Shown here: positions 26,069 to 34,781 of the stretch, in pieces | Position numbering within the stretch: the stretch's first letter is position 1 | Layout: each line of letters opens with the position of its first letter | Assembly (NCBI GenBank): GCA_041392065.1 | Contig: JAWKMU010000003.1 | Span: forward strand, 496,001-560,000 | Length of the DNA stretch: 64,000 nt | Source: CAJQLB01 sp041392065 | GTDB taxonomy: Bacteria; Bacteroidota; Bacteroidia; Flavobacteriales; Flavobacteriaceae | Reading direction: 5' to 3' | Made by a program: the position numbers and the translations under genes | The notes under the pieces: generated by a model | Told to the model about the DNA's origin: nothing | The model's database searches: none | Seen by the model: only the letters and a program-made list of their open reading frames with translations

Positions 26069-26698
26069 GTGGACATTACTGTTATCTTCTTTTTAGGGTT
26101 GATTATTGCTTTGGTTGGTGTAATTCCTCCAGGACTGTTAAATATGACAGCTGCTAAAATTAGTTTAAAAGAAGGTTCAAATAGAGGGATTCTATTTTCG
26201 GTTGGTGTTTGTGTTATTGTATGTTTACAAACCTATTTAGCAGCAATTTTTGCAAAGTATTTGAGTAATCACCCTGAAGTGATAGATATATTACAACGTG
26301 TTGCTTTTGTTATCTTCATACTTATAACCATTTATTTTTTGCTTTTGGCAAGAAAACAGCCCAAACCCAATGTTGATGCTAACATTAAGAGCAAACACAG
26401 TCGTTTTTTTCAAGGCATGCTATTATCTGCACTCAATGTTTTTCCAATTCCATACCAAGCTTATATGACCATAACATTGGCATCTTTTAGATGGTTAACC
26501 TTTGAGAAGTATAGCATCATAGCTTATGTGGCTGGAGCTGCAACAGGAACATTTGTTATGTTGTATGTTTATATTTTCTTTTTTGATAAAATAAAAAACG
26601 AAAGATTGACTTCCCAAAAGAGCATGAATTATATCATTGGTACTATAACTGGAATTATTGCCATTTTTACACTTATAAACATCATAAAAGAATTATAA
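26069..26698 (+). CDS. LysE family translocator
   Basis: A 209-residue inner-membrane protein with six hydrophobic segments and the LysE/RhtB start pattern (FFLGLIIALVGVIPPGLLNMTAAKISLKEG). Family members export amino acids or related compounds. It begins with GTG directly after trmB and is followed without a gap by the alkyltransferase-like gene, so the three appear co-transcribed. The substrate is not predictable. Confidence 0.82.
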   Translation: MDITVIFFLGLIIALVGVIPPGLLNMTAAKISLKEGSNRGILFSVGVCVIVCLQTYLAAIFAKYLSNHPEVIDILQRVAFVIFILITIYFLLLARKQPKPNVDANIKSKHSRFFQGMLLSALNVFPIPYQAYMTITLASFRWLTFEKYSIIAYVAGAATGTFVMLYVYIFFFDKIKNERLTSQKSMNYIIGTITGIIAIFTLINIIKEL

Positions 26699-26701
26699 GT
26701 G

Positions 26702-27031
26702 ATGAAACAAGAAACACTTAATTTTTTTGATAAAGTATATGAAGTAGCCAAACTTATACCTTATGGAAGAGTTACAAGCTATGGAGCAATTGCTACATAT
26801 TTAGGGACTGCACAAAGCTCACGAATGGTAGGTTATGCCATGAATGGTTCTAAAGGAAAAAATGTGCCAGCACATCGCGTAGTAAATAGAAATGGATTGC
26901 TTACAGGTAAACATCATTTTGAAGGAACCAACCTTATGCAACAGCTTTTAGAGAGCGAAGGCATAGTGGTTATAGATAATCAGGTTCAGGATTTTAAAAA
27001 AGTGTTCTGGGATCCTTCAAAGGAACTGTAA
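26702..27031 (+). CDS. Alkyltransferase-like protein (MGMT family, no active cysteine)
   Basis: A 109-residue protein matching the DNA-binding domain of O6-alkylguanine-DNA alkyltransferases: IPYGRVTSYGAIATYLGT (helix-turn-helix region with the finger Arg in RMVGYAMNG) and the active-site block as VPAHRVVNRNG. The catalytic Cys of PCHRV is Ala, so it cannot accept an alkyl group. Such ATL proteins bind alkylated guanine and flag it for nucleotide excision repair. A GTG at 26699 is an equally possible start. Confidence 0.88.
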   Translation: MKQETLNFFDKVYEVAKLIPYGRVTSYGAIATYLGTAQSSRMVGYAMNGSKGKNVPAHRVVNRNGLLTGKHHFEGTNLMQQLLESEGIVVIDNQVQDFKKVFWDPSKEL

Positions 27032-27139
27032 ATCAATATCAATTTATTTAAAAAACATAAATCTACATTCCATAGAAATCAGTAATAGTACCATAATAAA
27101 ACTTCAAAATACAAGCTTCTGTCTTCCAGCTTTATTAAT

Positions 27140-27147
27140 TATATTTG
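27140..27147 (+). promoter_or_regulatory. Promoter -7 element for the Mrp gene
   Basis: TATATTTG fits TAnnTTTG, 27 bp before the ATG at 27175, in a 143-bp gap with no gene. Confidence 0.55.
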
Positions 27148-27174
27148 CATTTTAGAATAAATCTAAATTAAATA

Positions 27175-28308
27175 ATGAAGTTAGACAAACAAGACGTACA
27201 AAGAGCACTAAAAACTATTTCTGCTCCTGGAGAAGGAGAAAATATGATTGATAGTGGTGCTGTAAAAAATATAGTAGTTTTTGGAGATGAAGTTATTGTT
27301 GATATTACAATAACTAATCCGACTTTACAAGCCAAAAAACGAACAGAAGTTGACATCATGAAAACCATTCACGAGTTGGTTTACCCTAAAGCAAAAGTTG
27401 TGGTTAATGTTAAAGCTGATTCGCCAGCAAAACCAAAAAATGAAATAAAGGGTAATCCTATACCAGGCATTCAAAATATTGTGGCAGTTGCCTCAGGAAA
27501 AGGTGGAGTAGGTAAATCTACAGTAACAGCAAATTTAGCTGTAACCTTATCAAAAATGGGCTTTAAGGTTGGTGTCTTAGATGCAGACATTTATGGTCCT
27601 TCAATACCAATAATGTTTGATGTGGTTAATGAGCGACCATTAGCTGTTAATGTAGATGGAAAATCAAAAATGAAACCTGTAGAAAATTATGGTGTAAAAG
27701 TATTGTCTATTGGCTTTTTCACAAAACCAGATCAAGCAGTTGTATGGCGTGGTCCAATGGCTTCAAAAGCTTTGAATCAAATGATTTTTGATGCAGCTTG
27801 GGGAGATTTGGATTTTCTGTTAATCGATTTACCACCAGGAACAGGAGACATACATTTAAGTATTATGCAATCACTTCCAATTACAGGAGCTGTGGTAGTT
27901 AGTACACCTCAAAATGTAGCTTTGGCTGATGCTAAAAAAGGTGTTGCCATGTTTCAACAAGACAGTATTAATGTTCCAGTGTTAGGTATTATTGAGAATA
28001 TGGCTTATTTTACTCCAGAAGAGTTACCAGAAAATAAGTATTATATTTTTGGACAAGAAGGAGCTAAAAACTTATCTGAAGATTTAAAGGTGCCTTTTTT
28101 AGGTGAAATTCCTTTAGTGCAAAGTATTAGAGAAGCAGGAGATGTTGGGCGTCCAGCAGCACTTCAAGTCGCTTCGCCTTTGGAGAAAGCATTTGAAGAC
28201 TTAACAAAAAATGTTGTTCAAGAAGTGGTAAGAAGAAATACAGCTTTGCCACCTACAGAAGCAATAAAAATAACCACAATGGCTGGATGTTCAGCAGTAA
28301 ACAAGTAA
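27175..28308 (+). CDS. mrp: Mrp/NBP35 family Fe-S cluster carrier ATPase
   Basis: A 377-residue protein with an N-terminal MIP18/DUF59 domain (about residues 5-85) and a ParA-like ATPase with the deviant Walker A ASGKGGVGKSTVTANLAV near residue 105, DADIYGPS, and the Walker B LIDLPPGTGD. Such proteins carry and deliver Fe-S clusters. The CxxC found after ENM in many Mrp proteins is missing (ENMAYFTPEEL), which I recall as usual for this phylum. A NifU-type scaffold domain gene follows after 3 bp, supporting a shared Fe-S role. Confidence 0.92.
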   Translation: MKLDKQDVQRALKTISAPGEGENMIDSGAVKNIVVFGDEVIVDITITNPTLQAKKRTEVDIMKTIHELVYPKAKVVVNVKADSPAKPKNEIKGNPIPGIQNIVAVASGKGGVGKSTVTANLAVTLSKMGFKVGVLDADIYGPSIPIMFDVVNERPLAVNVDGKSKMKPVENYGVKVLSIGFFTKPDQAVVWRGPMASKALNQMIFDAAWGDLDFLLIDLPPGTGDIHLSIMQSLPITGAVVVSTPQNVALADAKKGVAMFQQDSINVPVLGIIENMAYFTPEELPENKYYIFGQEGAKNLSEDLKVPFLGEIPLVQSIREAGDVGRPAALQVASPLEKAFEDLTKNVVQEVVRRNTALPPTEAIKITTMAGCSAVNK

Positions 28309-28311
28309 GTT

Positions 28312-28554
28312 ATGACAACAGAAGAACTTAGGTTAAATATTGAAAAGGCATTAGATGAAATTCGCCCTTTTTTGCAGAGTGATGGAGGCGATATTTCTTT
28401 ATTATCTATTGAAGATGATAAGTTTGTAAAGGTACAGCTTCAAGGTGCTTGTACAAGTTGTAGTGTAAATCAAATGACACTTAAGTCTGGAGTAGAAATG
28501 ACGATTAAAAAGTACGCTCCTCAAATAGAAAGTGTTATTAATATTGAAGCTTAA
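28312..28554 (+). CDS. NifU C-terminal domain Fe-S scaffold protein
   Basis: An 80-residue stand-alone NifU-like C-terminal domain. The signature is IRPFLQSDGGDISLL near the start and GACTSCSVNQMTLKSGVE with the cluster-binding CxxC at about residues 44-47, then I-x-x-Y-A-P near the end. Such domains assemble or hold a [4Fe-4S] cluster as dimers. It lies 3 bp after the Mrp gene and is probably its co-transcribed partner. Confidence 0.92.
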   Translation: MTTEELRLNIEKALDEIRPFLQSDGGDISLLSIEDDKFVKVQLQGACTSCSVNQMTLKSGVEMTIKKYAPQIESVINIEA

Positions 28555-28591
28555 TGTGATATTTGTCACATTTTCTAACAACAGAAACACT

Positions 28592-28599
28592 TAAATTTG
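28592..28599 (+). promoter_or_regulatory. Promoter -7 element for the ferredoxin reductase gene
   Basis: TAAATTTG fits TAnnTTTG, 21 bp before the ATG at 28621. Confidence 0.5.
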
Positions 28600-28620
28600 C
28601 ACTTATAAATTCAATATTTA

Positions 28621-29679
28621 ATGATTTCTACCGACATACTTATTATTGGAGCTGGACCAACTGGTTTATTTGCTGTATTTGAAGCAGGATTACTAAAATT
28701 AAAATGTCATTTAATTGATGCTTTACCACAACCTGGAGGACAGTGCACAGAAATATATCCAAAAAAACCTATCTACGATATTCCAGCTTATCCCGAAATT
28801 CTTGCAGGAGATTTAACTGAGAAGCTATTAGAACAATGTAAACAATTTCAACCAGGATTTACATTGGGAGAACGAGCTGAAACTATAGAAAAACAAGAAG
28901 ACGGAACATTTATAGTAACTACCAATAAAGGCACCAAACATCAAGCTCCAGTGGTTGCAATTGCTGGAGGATTAGGTAGTTTTGAACCACGCAAACCTTT
29001 AATAGATAATATTTCTGATTTTGAAGATAAAGGTGTCGAGTATATGATTAAAGACCCTGAAATATACAGAAATAAAAGGGTTGTTATTGCTGGAGGTGGA
29101 GATTCAGCTTTAGATTGGAGTATCTTTTTGGCAGATGTGGCTTCAGAAGTAACTTTAATTCATAGAAGGAATGAATTTAGAGGTCATCTCGACTCTGTTG
29201 AAAAAGTTCAAGAGCTTAAGAATAAAGGAAAAATTAGCTTAGTTACACCTGCTGAAGTTATCGAAATTATAGGCAATAATCATGTTAATGGTGTTATTGT
29301 AAAAAATGCTGAAGATGACAAAGAGTTTAATATAGAATGCGATCATTTTATTCCACTTTTTGGATTATCCCCAAAATTGGGACCTATTGCAAATTGGGGA
29401 CTTGAGATAGAAAAAAATGCCATTAAAGTTAATAATGCTTTAGACTACCAAACTAATATTCCAGGCATTTTTGCTATTGGAGATGTTAATACTTACCCAG
29501 GAAAATTGAAGTTAATTTTATGTGGTTTTCATGAAGCAACTTTGATGTGTCAAGCTGCTTATCAAATTATAAATCCTGGCAAGAAATATGTATTAAAATA
29601 CACAACTGTAAGTGGTGTTGATGGATTTGATGGAACACGAAAAGAAGCGCCAAAAGCTGTAGTTAAATCAATTGAATAG
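28621..29679 (+). CDS. Thioredoxin-reductase-like ferredoxin--NADP(+) reductase
   Basis: A 352-residue flavoprotein with the FAD motif IIGAGPTGLFAVFEAG near residue 7, PQPGGQCTEIYP, the NADPH motif VVIAGGGDSALDWSIFLA near residue 157, and IFAIGDVNTYPGKLKLI near the end. It lacks the redox CxxC of thioredoxin reductase, which marks the type 2 ferredoxin/flavodoxin-NADP reductases (YumC-like). It moves electrons between NADPH and ferredoxin. A ferredoxin gene overlaps its stop codon, so partner and enzyme are encoded together. Confidence 0.92.
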   Translation: MISTDILIIGAGPTGLFAVFEAGLLKLKCHLIDALPQPGGQCTEIYPKKPIYDIPAYPEILAGDLTEKLLEQCKQFQPGFTLGERAETIEKQEDGTFIVTTNKGTKHQAPVVAIAGGLGSFEPRKPLIDNISDFEDKGVEYMIKDPEIYRNKRVVIAGGGDSALDWSIFLADVASEVTLIHRRNEFRGHLDSVEKVQELKNKGKISLVTPAEVIEIIGNNHVNGVIVKNAEDDKEFNIECDHFIPLFGLSPKLGPIANWGLEIEKNAIKVNNALDYQTNIPGIFAIGDVNTYPGKLKLILCGFHEATLMCQAAYQIINPGKKYVLKYTTVSGVDGFDGTRKEAPKAVVKSIE

Positions 29680-30017
29680 TGGAAGAAAATCAAGACATAA
29701 AAATTACCATTATAGATAGAGATGGTATTTCTCATGTGGTAGATGCACCAACAGATATGGCAATGAACCTTATGGAAGTGGTTCGTGCCTATGAACTTGC
29801 ACCTGAAGGAACTATTGGTATTTGTGGTGGTATGGCCATGTGTGCTTCTTGCCAGTGTTATGTATTGTCTGACCACGAACTTCCAGTTATGCAAGATGAC
29901 GAAGAAGCCATGTTAAGTGAAGCCTTTAATGTAAAAGAAAACTCTCGTTTAGGTTGTCAAATTCAAATTAATCCTGAAATGGATGGTTTGGAAGTTGAAC
30001 TTGCTCCTGAATCGTAA
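29679..30017 (+). CDS. 2Fe-2S ferredoxin
   Basis: A 112-residue adrenodoxin-type [2Fe-2S] ferredoxin. The cluster ligands are seen as CGGMAMCASC (Cys-x5-Cys-x2-Cys) near residues 49-58 and a fourth Cys in SRLGCQIQI near 89. It starts with GTG whose G is the last base of the reductase stop codon, a strong coupling. It is the probable redox partner of that reductase and may feed the nearby Fe-S proteins or the Rieske oxygenase at 32-33 kb; the latter link is only a possibility. Confidence 0.92.
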   Translation: MEENQDIKITIIDRDGISHVVDAPTDMAMNLMEVVRAYELAPEGTIGICGGMAMCASCQCYVLSDHELPVMQDDEEAMLSEAFNVKENSRLGCQIQINPEMDGLEVELAPES

Positions 30018-30022
30018 AAAGT

Positions 30023-30093
30023 AATGTCATTTTTAGGAAGGGACGACTGTAGAATCTTTTTCTTAGATTCTTCACTACGCTCTGAATGACATC
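30023..30093. repeat. GTCATT-type palindromic intergenic repeat
   Basis: Outer arms ATGTCATT and AATGACAT enclose an inner hairpin AGAATCT-TTTTCTT-AGATTCT. The right half (rc: ATGTCATTCAGAGCGTAGTG) has the look of a common flavobacterial palindrome. It lies between convergent genes. Confidence 0.75.
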
Positions 30094-30100
30094 ATGTTGG

Positions 30101-30997
30101 TTATTCTGTTTTATAATCAATCAATTTTTGAGGACCTTCTAAAAGTACTCTTACAATTTTTAGTGTACCATCATCTGTTGTTGCAATTTGCCACTTAATA
30201 AGCGAAATCTCACCATTTTCAATTTCTATTCCAGTAATGCTACGAGGATGAACACAACTACCATCATTAAAAAAAGCTATGTCTCCAGGTTCAGGAAAAC
30301 GAGGTCTATGAGTATGTCCAACAATGGTTATTAAGTTGTTGTTTTCAGCAATCCATTTTTTTGTTCTTCGCTCAACTTTTATAAGTTCTTTATAATTTTT
30401 TGCAGGACTTGTTGGATCTGCAATTCCCATAACATTTAATGGTTTCCAGAGAATACGAACCATAAACCTACTCCATCTCCAAAATAAATAATTCCACCAA
30501 TCGGCTTGATGACCATGCGTTAAAAACAATTCTTGATTAGTTTCAGAATGCTTTAAAATAATCCCTTCATAATATTTAATGTTACAAAACAACTCAACGT
30601 CTTCTCCTACTTTTGGGTCGAAGTAGGTTGATAAATGCTTTTCAACATAATTTGGGTTTCTGTACACCATGTCGTGATTGCCCCAAATCATGTGCAAACG
30701 TTCTTGCTGGTGAAACAACCTCATGAGCATATACACGTTTTTATGTGCTTCTAAAATGGGTTCAAAGGATAAATTCTCCCAAAGTTCGTCACCATCACCA
30801 AGTTCGCAATATTGAAATCCTTCAGCATAGTAATGTTTTAAAGCATGGAAGTAAATATTTCTATTATTTGCAAAATCGTCAGCAAAGCTATTGTCTCCAC
30901 GATGGCAATCACTAAATAATATAAATTTACTCGAATCATCAAAAGGGATGACTTTAGCATTTTTATAAGCGTTATCGAAGCGTTTTTTGGATGACAT
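30101..30997 (-). CDS. Metallophosphoesterase family protein
   Basis: A 298-residue calcineurin-like phosphoesterase. Metal-ligand motifs are in order: FSDCHRGDNSF (D-x-H) near residue 29, GDGDELWEN (GDxxD type) near 67, WGNHDMVYRNP (GNHD) near 105, and THGHQAD plus GHTHRPRFP (GHTH) in the second half. The substrate may be a nucleotide, lipid A precursor or protein; length and motifs do not decide. It has no signal peptide. It follows glutaryl-CoA dehydrogenase but a terminator separates the two. Confidence 0.87.
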   Translation of the reverse strand: MSSKKRFDNAYKNAKVIPFDDSSKFILFSDCHRGDNSFADDFANNRNIYFHALKHYYAEGFQYCELGDGDELWENLSFEPILEAHKNVYMLMRLFHQQERLHMIWGNHDMVYRNPNYVEKHLSTYFDPKVGEDVELFCNIKYYEGIILKHSETNQELFLTHGHQADWWNYLFWRWSRFMVRILWKPLNVMGIADPTSPAKNYKELIKVERRTKKWIAENNNLITIVGHTHRPRFPEPGDIAFFNDGSCVHPRSITGIEIENGEISLIKWQIATTDDGTLKIVRVLLEGPQKLIDYKTE

Positions 30998-31011
30998 AAT
31001 GTAAATATCAA

Positions 31012-31041
31012 TAAAAAAAGCGAGTTTTAAAACTCGCTTTT
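31012..31041 (-). terminator. Terminator of the glutaryl-CoA dehydrogenase gene
   Basis: A perfect palindrome AAAGCGAGTTTT/AAAACTCGCTTT (31017-31040) preceded on the plus strand by an A-run, which reads as a U-tract for the minus-strand gene. Confidence 0.88.
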
Positions 31042-31059
31042 ATAATTTGTTTCAATGCA

Positions 31060-32238
31060 TTATTTAAATGCATTCAATCCTGTAATATCCAATCCTGTGA
31101 TTAGCAAATGAATATCGTGAGTTCCTTCGTAAGTGATAACACTTTCTAAATTCATAGAATGACGCATAATGCTGTATTCGCCAGTAATTCCCATTCCTCC
31201 AAGCATTTGTCTTGCTTCACGTGCAATATTTATTGCCATATCTACATTGTTGCGTTTTGCCATTGAGATTTGTGCTGAGGTAGCTTTTCCTTCGTTACGC
31301 AGCACACCAAGTCTCCAAGTTAGTAATTGTGCTTTGGTAATCTCGGTAATCATTTCGGCAAGTTTCTTTTGTTGTAACTGAAATTGTCCAATTGGTTTTC
31401 CGAACTGTATACGTTCTTTGCTATATCTCAGAGCTGTATCGTAACAATCCATAGCTGCGCCAATGGCTCCCCAAGCAATACCATAACGAGCAGAATCTAA
31501 GCAACCAAGTGGAGCTCCAAGTCCAGATTTGTTTGGTAATAAGTTTTCCTTTGGAACTTTTACGTTATCAAAAATTAGCTCGCCAGTTGCACTAGCTCTA
31601 AGCGACCATTTGTTATGTGTTTCAGGTGTTGAAAACCCTTCCATGCCACGCTCAACAATTAAACCATGGATGCGTCCTTCTTCATTTTTAGCCCAAACCA
31701 CTGCTACTTGTGCAAAAGGAGCATTACTAATCCACATTTTTGCTCCATTTAACAAATAATGGTCACCTTTATCTTTAAAATTTGTAACCATGCCTCCAGG
31801 ATTACTTCCATGGTCAGGTTCAGTTAAACCAAAGCAGCCCATCCATTCACCTGAAGCTAATTTTGGTAAATATTTTTGACGTTGTTCTTCATTACCATAT
31901 TTCCAAATAGGATACATTACCAATGATGATTGTACAGATGCTGTACTACGCACACCAGAATCGCCACGTTCTATTTCTTGCATGATTAAACCATAAGAAA
32001 TTTGATCTAATCCTGCTCCACCATATTCCATTGGGATGTAAGGACCGAAAGCGCCAATTTCTGCCAATCCATTAATAATCTGAGTTGGAAATTCAGCTTT
32101 TTGAGCATAATCCTCTATAATTGGAGATACATCTCGTTTTACCCAATCTCGAGCAGCGTCACGTACTAATTTATGTTCTTCGGATAAAAGCTCGTCTAAG
32201 TTGTAATAATCTGGAGCTTCAAATAAATCTGGTTTCAT
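31060..32238 (-). CDS. Glutaryl-CoA dehydrogenase-like acyl-CoA dehydrogenase
   Basis: A 392-residue acyl-CoA dehydrogenase. GCDH-type features are SGVRSTASVQSSLVMYPI near residue 95 (with the Arg used for the glutaryl carboxylate), GCFGLTEPDHGSNPGGM, WISNAPFAQVAVVWA, and the catalytic base Glu in VITYEGTHDIHLLI near 372. The enzyme oxidises and decarboxylates glutaryl-CoA to crotonyl-CoA in lysine/tryptophan breakdown. The saccharopine dehydrogenase and Lrp genes at 9-10 kb fit the same route. It has a promoter element and a terminator of its own. Confidence 0.9.
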   Translation of the reverse strand: MKPDLFEAPDYYNLDELLSEEHKLVRDAARDWVKRDVSPIIEDYAQKAEFPTQIINGLAEIGAFGPYIPMEYGGAGLDQISYGLIMQEIERGDSGVRSTASVQSSLVMYPIWKYGNEEQRQKYLPKLASGEWMGCFGLTEPDHGSNPGGMVTNFKDKGDHYLLNGAKMWISNAPFAQVAVVWAKNEEGRIHGLIVERGMEGFSTPETHNKWSLRASATGELIFDNVKVPKENLLPNKSGLGAPLGCLDSARYGIAWGAIGAAMDCYDTALRYSKERIQFGKPIGQFQLQQKKLAEMITEITKAQLLTWRLGVLRNEGKATSAQISMAKRNNVDMAINIAREARQMLGGMGITGEYSIMRHSMNLESVITYEGTHDIHLLITGLDITGLNAFK

Positions 32239-32257
32239 GGTCTAATTTTTAATGCCC

Positions 32258-32265
32258 CAAATTTA
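32258..32265 (-). promoter_or_regulatory. Promoter -7 element for the glutaryl-CoA dehydrogenase gene
   Basis: On the minus strand TAAATTTG (TAnnTTTG), 20 bp before the start at 32238. Confidence 0.5.
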
Positions 32266-32305
32266 ACTAAAGCAAAACGAACCATTAAGAAATTTTAGAA
32301 GAAAT

Positions 32306-33391
32306 TTACACGTTTAAAAATTTACTAATTAATTGATGAAAATGGTGTACGCCTTGTTCACGAGTTGGAGAAAATCGACCTGCTTTATAAAAAGATGAAC
32401 GAACGCCTTTTTGTACATGTTCTACAACAAATTCATCTTCTCGTTCAACTTTTTCAAGAGCGCTTCCTGCTCCTTTACCTAACTTAGAAGGATTGTAAAC
32501 ATAAGAAATAAAAGAAACCTTTGTACGATTCATATCTAAAGGTTTTACAATATTAACAGATAATCCCCAAGGATAGAAGTTAAACATCATGTTTGGGAAA
32601 ACCCAATAATAATATGCAGCTACATTTTTACCATAATCTATATGATTCTTTGGTAAATCAAAAACTTCAGTCGCTTCGTTAGTATAACCAATTTGTAAGT
32701 TACAATATTGGTAAACTTCAGTTTTGTAGCTTCCGTAATCTAAAACAGCATTTAAGCCTTCATGCACAAAAGGCACATGAAAACCTTCTAAATAATTATC
32801 GCAATACAAAGCCCAATGCGCATGAACTAAGAAGTCTTTAGAAAGGGAATTGTCCAGTCTAAATTCATTTAGTGGAAGAAAACCAACACGTTCATTCATT
32901 TTATCAATTACTTGTTGAAAATCAAAAGAAGGATTTAAGCCAGCAAACAATAATGGGCCAAATTTTCGAAGCGGAAATTGATGTAAATTATCGCATGGTC
33001 TTGGAAAATCTTTGGCGTCATTAAATTCTGGCATGTGCTCAAATTCGCCTTTAAGATTAAAGCGTCTCCCATGGTACATACAAGTTAATTTTTTAGATTT
33101 TCCAGGATGTAAAGCCACAACATTTCCACGATGAGTACATACATTAGTTAAGCAGCTAATTTCATCATCTTTATCACGAGTGAGCAACATTGGTTCGGTT
33201 AAAAATGAATCAAGTAATACAAAAGGGTATACTGTTTGAGGGAGCCTAACTAAATTTTCATCACCAATAAATTGCCACGATTTAAGAAATACGTTTTCTT
33301 TTAAAGAATCAAAAGTTTCAACATCTTTATAAAATTTAGCTGGAAGGGTTTCGGCTTTGCTAATATCTGGATTAATGTAATATTTGTCCAT
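32306..33391 (-). CDS. Rieske-type ring-hydroxylating oxygenase, alpha subunit
   Basis: A 361-residue oxygenase. The Rieske [2Fe-2S] site is CTHRG near residue 87 and CMYHGRRF near 105 (Cys-x-His ... Cys-x2-His). The mononuclear iron site is NYLEGFHVPFVHEGL near 197 (two His), with a further acid ligand expected in the C-terminal domain. The set resembles the choline-monooxygenase/GbcA group of N-demethylating or C-N cleaving oxygenases more than true aromatic dioxygenases. No reductase gene is adjacent; the ferredoxin pair at 28.6-30 kb could serve. The substrate is unknown. Confidence 0.85.
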   Translation of the reverse strand: MDKYYINPDISKAETLPAKFYKDVETFDSLKENVFLKSWQFIGDENLVRLPQTVYPFVLLDSFLTEPMLLTRDKDDEISCLTNVCTHRGNVVALHPGKSKKLTCMYHGRRFNLKGEFEHMPEFNDAKDFPRPCDNLHQFPLRKFGPLLFAGLNPSFDFQQVIDKMNERVGFLPLNEFRLDNSLSKDFLVHAHWALYCDNYLEGFHVPFVHEGLNAVLDYGSYKTEVYQYCNLQIGYTNEATEVFDLPKNHIDYGKNVAAYYYWVFPNMMFNFYPWGLSVNIVKPLDMNRTKVSFISYVYNPSKLGKGAGSALEKVEREDEFVVEHVQKGVRSSFYKAGRFSPTREQGVHHFHQLISKFLNV

Positions 33392-33468
33392 TATACATAT
33401 TATAGTTGTACATTCGTAATTAGCTCCTAATTTACAGAATAAAAACGTACTTCTCTAAACTTTATTAA

Positions 33469-34779
33469 ATGAGCTCTAAACCACAAAAAATTGGGTTATT
33501 CACATCTACATCTTATGTGATAGGTAATATGATTGGTGCTGGAATTTTTGTGCTTCCTGCTGTTTTAGCACCTTATGGTAGTATTAGTTTTTTAGGGTGG
33601 ATTTTCACAGCAGTTGGAGCCTTGATTTTAGCGAGAATATTTGGCAATTTTAGTAAAATAATTGTCAATAAAAGTGGAGGTCCTTATGCTTATTCTAAAG
33701 CTGGATTTGGTGATTTTATAGGTTTTTTGGTGGCTTGGGGTTACTGGATTTCTATTTGGGTTAGTAATGCAGCACTTGCCATTACTATTGTTGGAGCATT
33801 AAGTTTCTTTTTCCCAATTCTTGATAGCAACCCAACAATTAGGGTTTTAGTTGGATTATCTTTTATTTGGTTATTTACATGGATTAACACTAGAGGAATT
33901 AAGGAATCTGGAAAAGTACAAGTAATTACTACTGTTTTAAAACTACTTCCATTAATGTTTGTTATTATAGCAGGCTTGTTTTTATTTGATATTGATAATT
34001 TTCCTGCTTTTAATTTAACAAACGAAAGTAATGTTGCCATTTTTCCTGTAGTTGCAGCAACAACTTTATACGCTTTTTTAGGAGTTGAATCTGCCTCTAT
34101 TCCAGCTGCGAATGTTAAAAATCCAGAGAAGACAGTCCCAAAAGCTACATTTTTAGGGACTATTATTGTAGCCTTTGTTTACATATTAGGCACTTTTGTT
34201 CTCTTCGGAATTTTGCCAATGAACGAATTGGCTGCATCGCCTTCGCCATTTGCTGATGCAGCAAGGCTTATAGCAGGAGACTTTGGTGGTTATTTTGTAG
34301 CTGGTGGTATTGCTATAGCTGCTATAGGTTGTTTAAATGGCTGGATTCAATTTAGTGGTCAGATTCCAATGGCTGCATCACAAGACAAACTTTTTCCAAA
34401 GGTATTTAGTAAAGAAAACAAAAAGGGAGCTCCAGCATTAGGGATCATTATTGGTAGTGTATTAACTACAGTTATCATGTTAATGAATTTATCTGAAGGT
34501 CTTGTAAAACAGTTTGAGTTTATTGCAGAGATTGTTGTGTTTTCAAATTTAATTCCTTACTTGTTCGTGGCTGCTGCTTACATTATAGTAATTATTGAGA
34601 AGAAAATCAAAGTAAATCATTTGGTTAAAGCTTTGATTTTAAGTTTATTGGGACTTGCCTATTCGCTTTGGGCAATTTATGGTTCTGGAGAAAAAAGTGT
34701 TTTTTATGGTTTGATTTTGCTTTTATGCGGAATTCCAATTTACACCTTAATGCAATGGAGTAAGCGAAATGATAATTAA
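33469..34779 (+). CDS. APC superfamily amino acid permease
   Basis: A 436-residue membrane protein with about 12 TM segments. The first helix carries the substrate-carboxylate loop SYVIGNMIGAGIFVLP, and FLGVESASIPAANVKNPEKTVPKAT matches the conserved loop after TM6. It resembles AdiC/CadB-type antiporters. The substrate is unknown. It diverges from the Rieske oxygenase gene with 77 bp between starts, which hints at shared control. Confidence 0.87.
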   Translation: MSSKPQKIGLFTSTSYVIGNMIGAGIFVLPAVLAPYGSISFLGWIFTAVGALILARIFGNFSKIIVNKSGGPYAYSKAGFGDFIGFLVAWGYWISIWVSNAALAITIVGALSFFFPILDSNPTIRVLVGLSFIWLFTWINTRGIKESGKVQVITTVLKLLPLMFVIIAGLFLFDIDNFPAFNLTNESNVAIFPVVAATTLYAFLGVESASIPAANVKNPEKTVPKATFLGTIIVAFVYILGTFVLFGILPMNELAASPSPFADAARLIAGDFGGYFVAGGIAIAAIGCLNGWIQFSGQIPMAASQDKLFPKVFSKENKKGAPALGIIIGSVLTTVIMLMNLSEGLVKQFEFIAEIVVFSNLIPYLFVAAAYIIVIIEKKIKVNHLVKALILSLLGLAYSLWAIYGSGEKSVFYGLILLLCGIPIYTLMQWSKRNDN

Positions 34780-34781
34780 GA

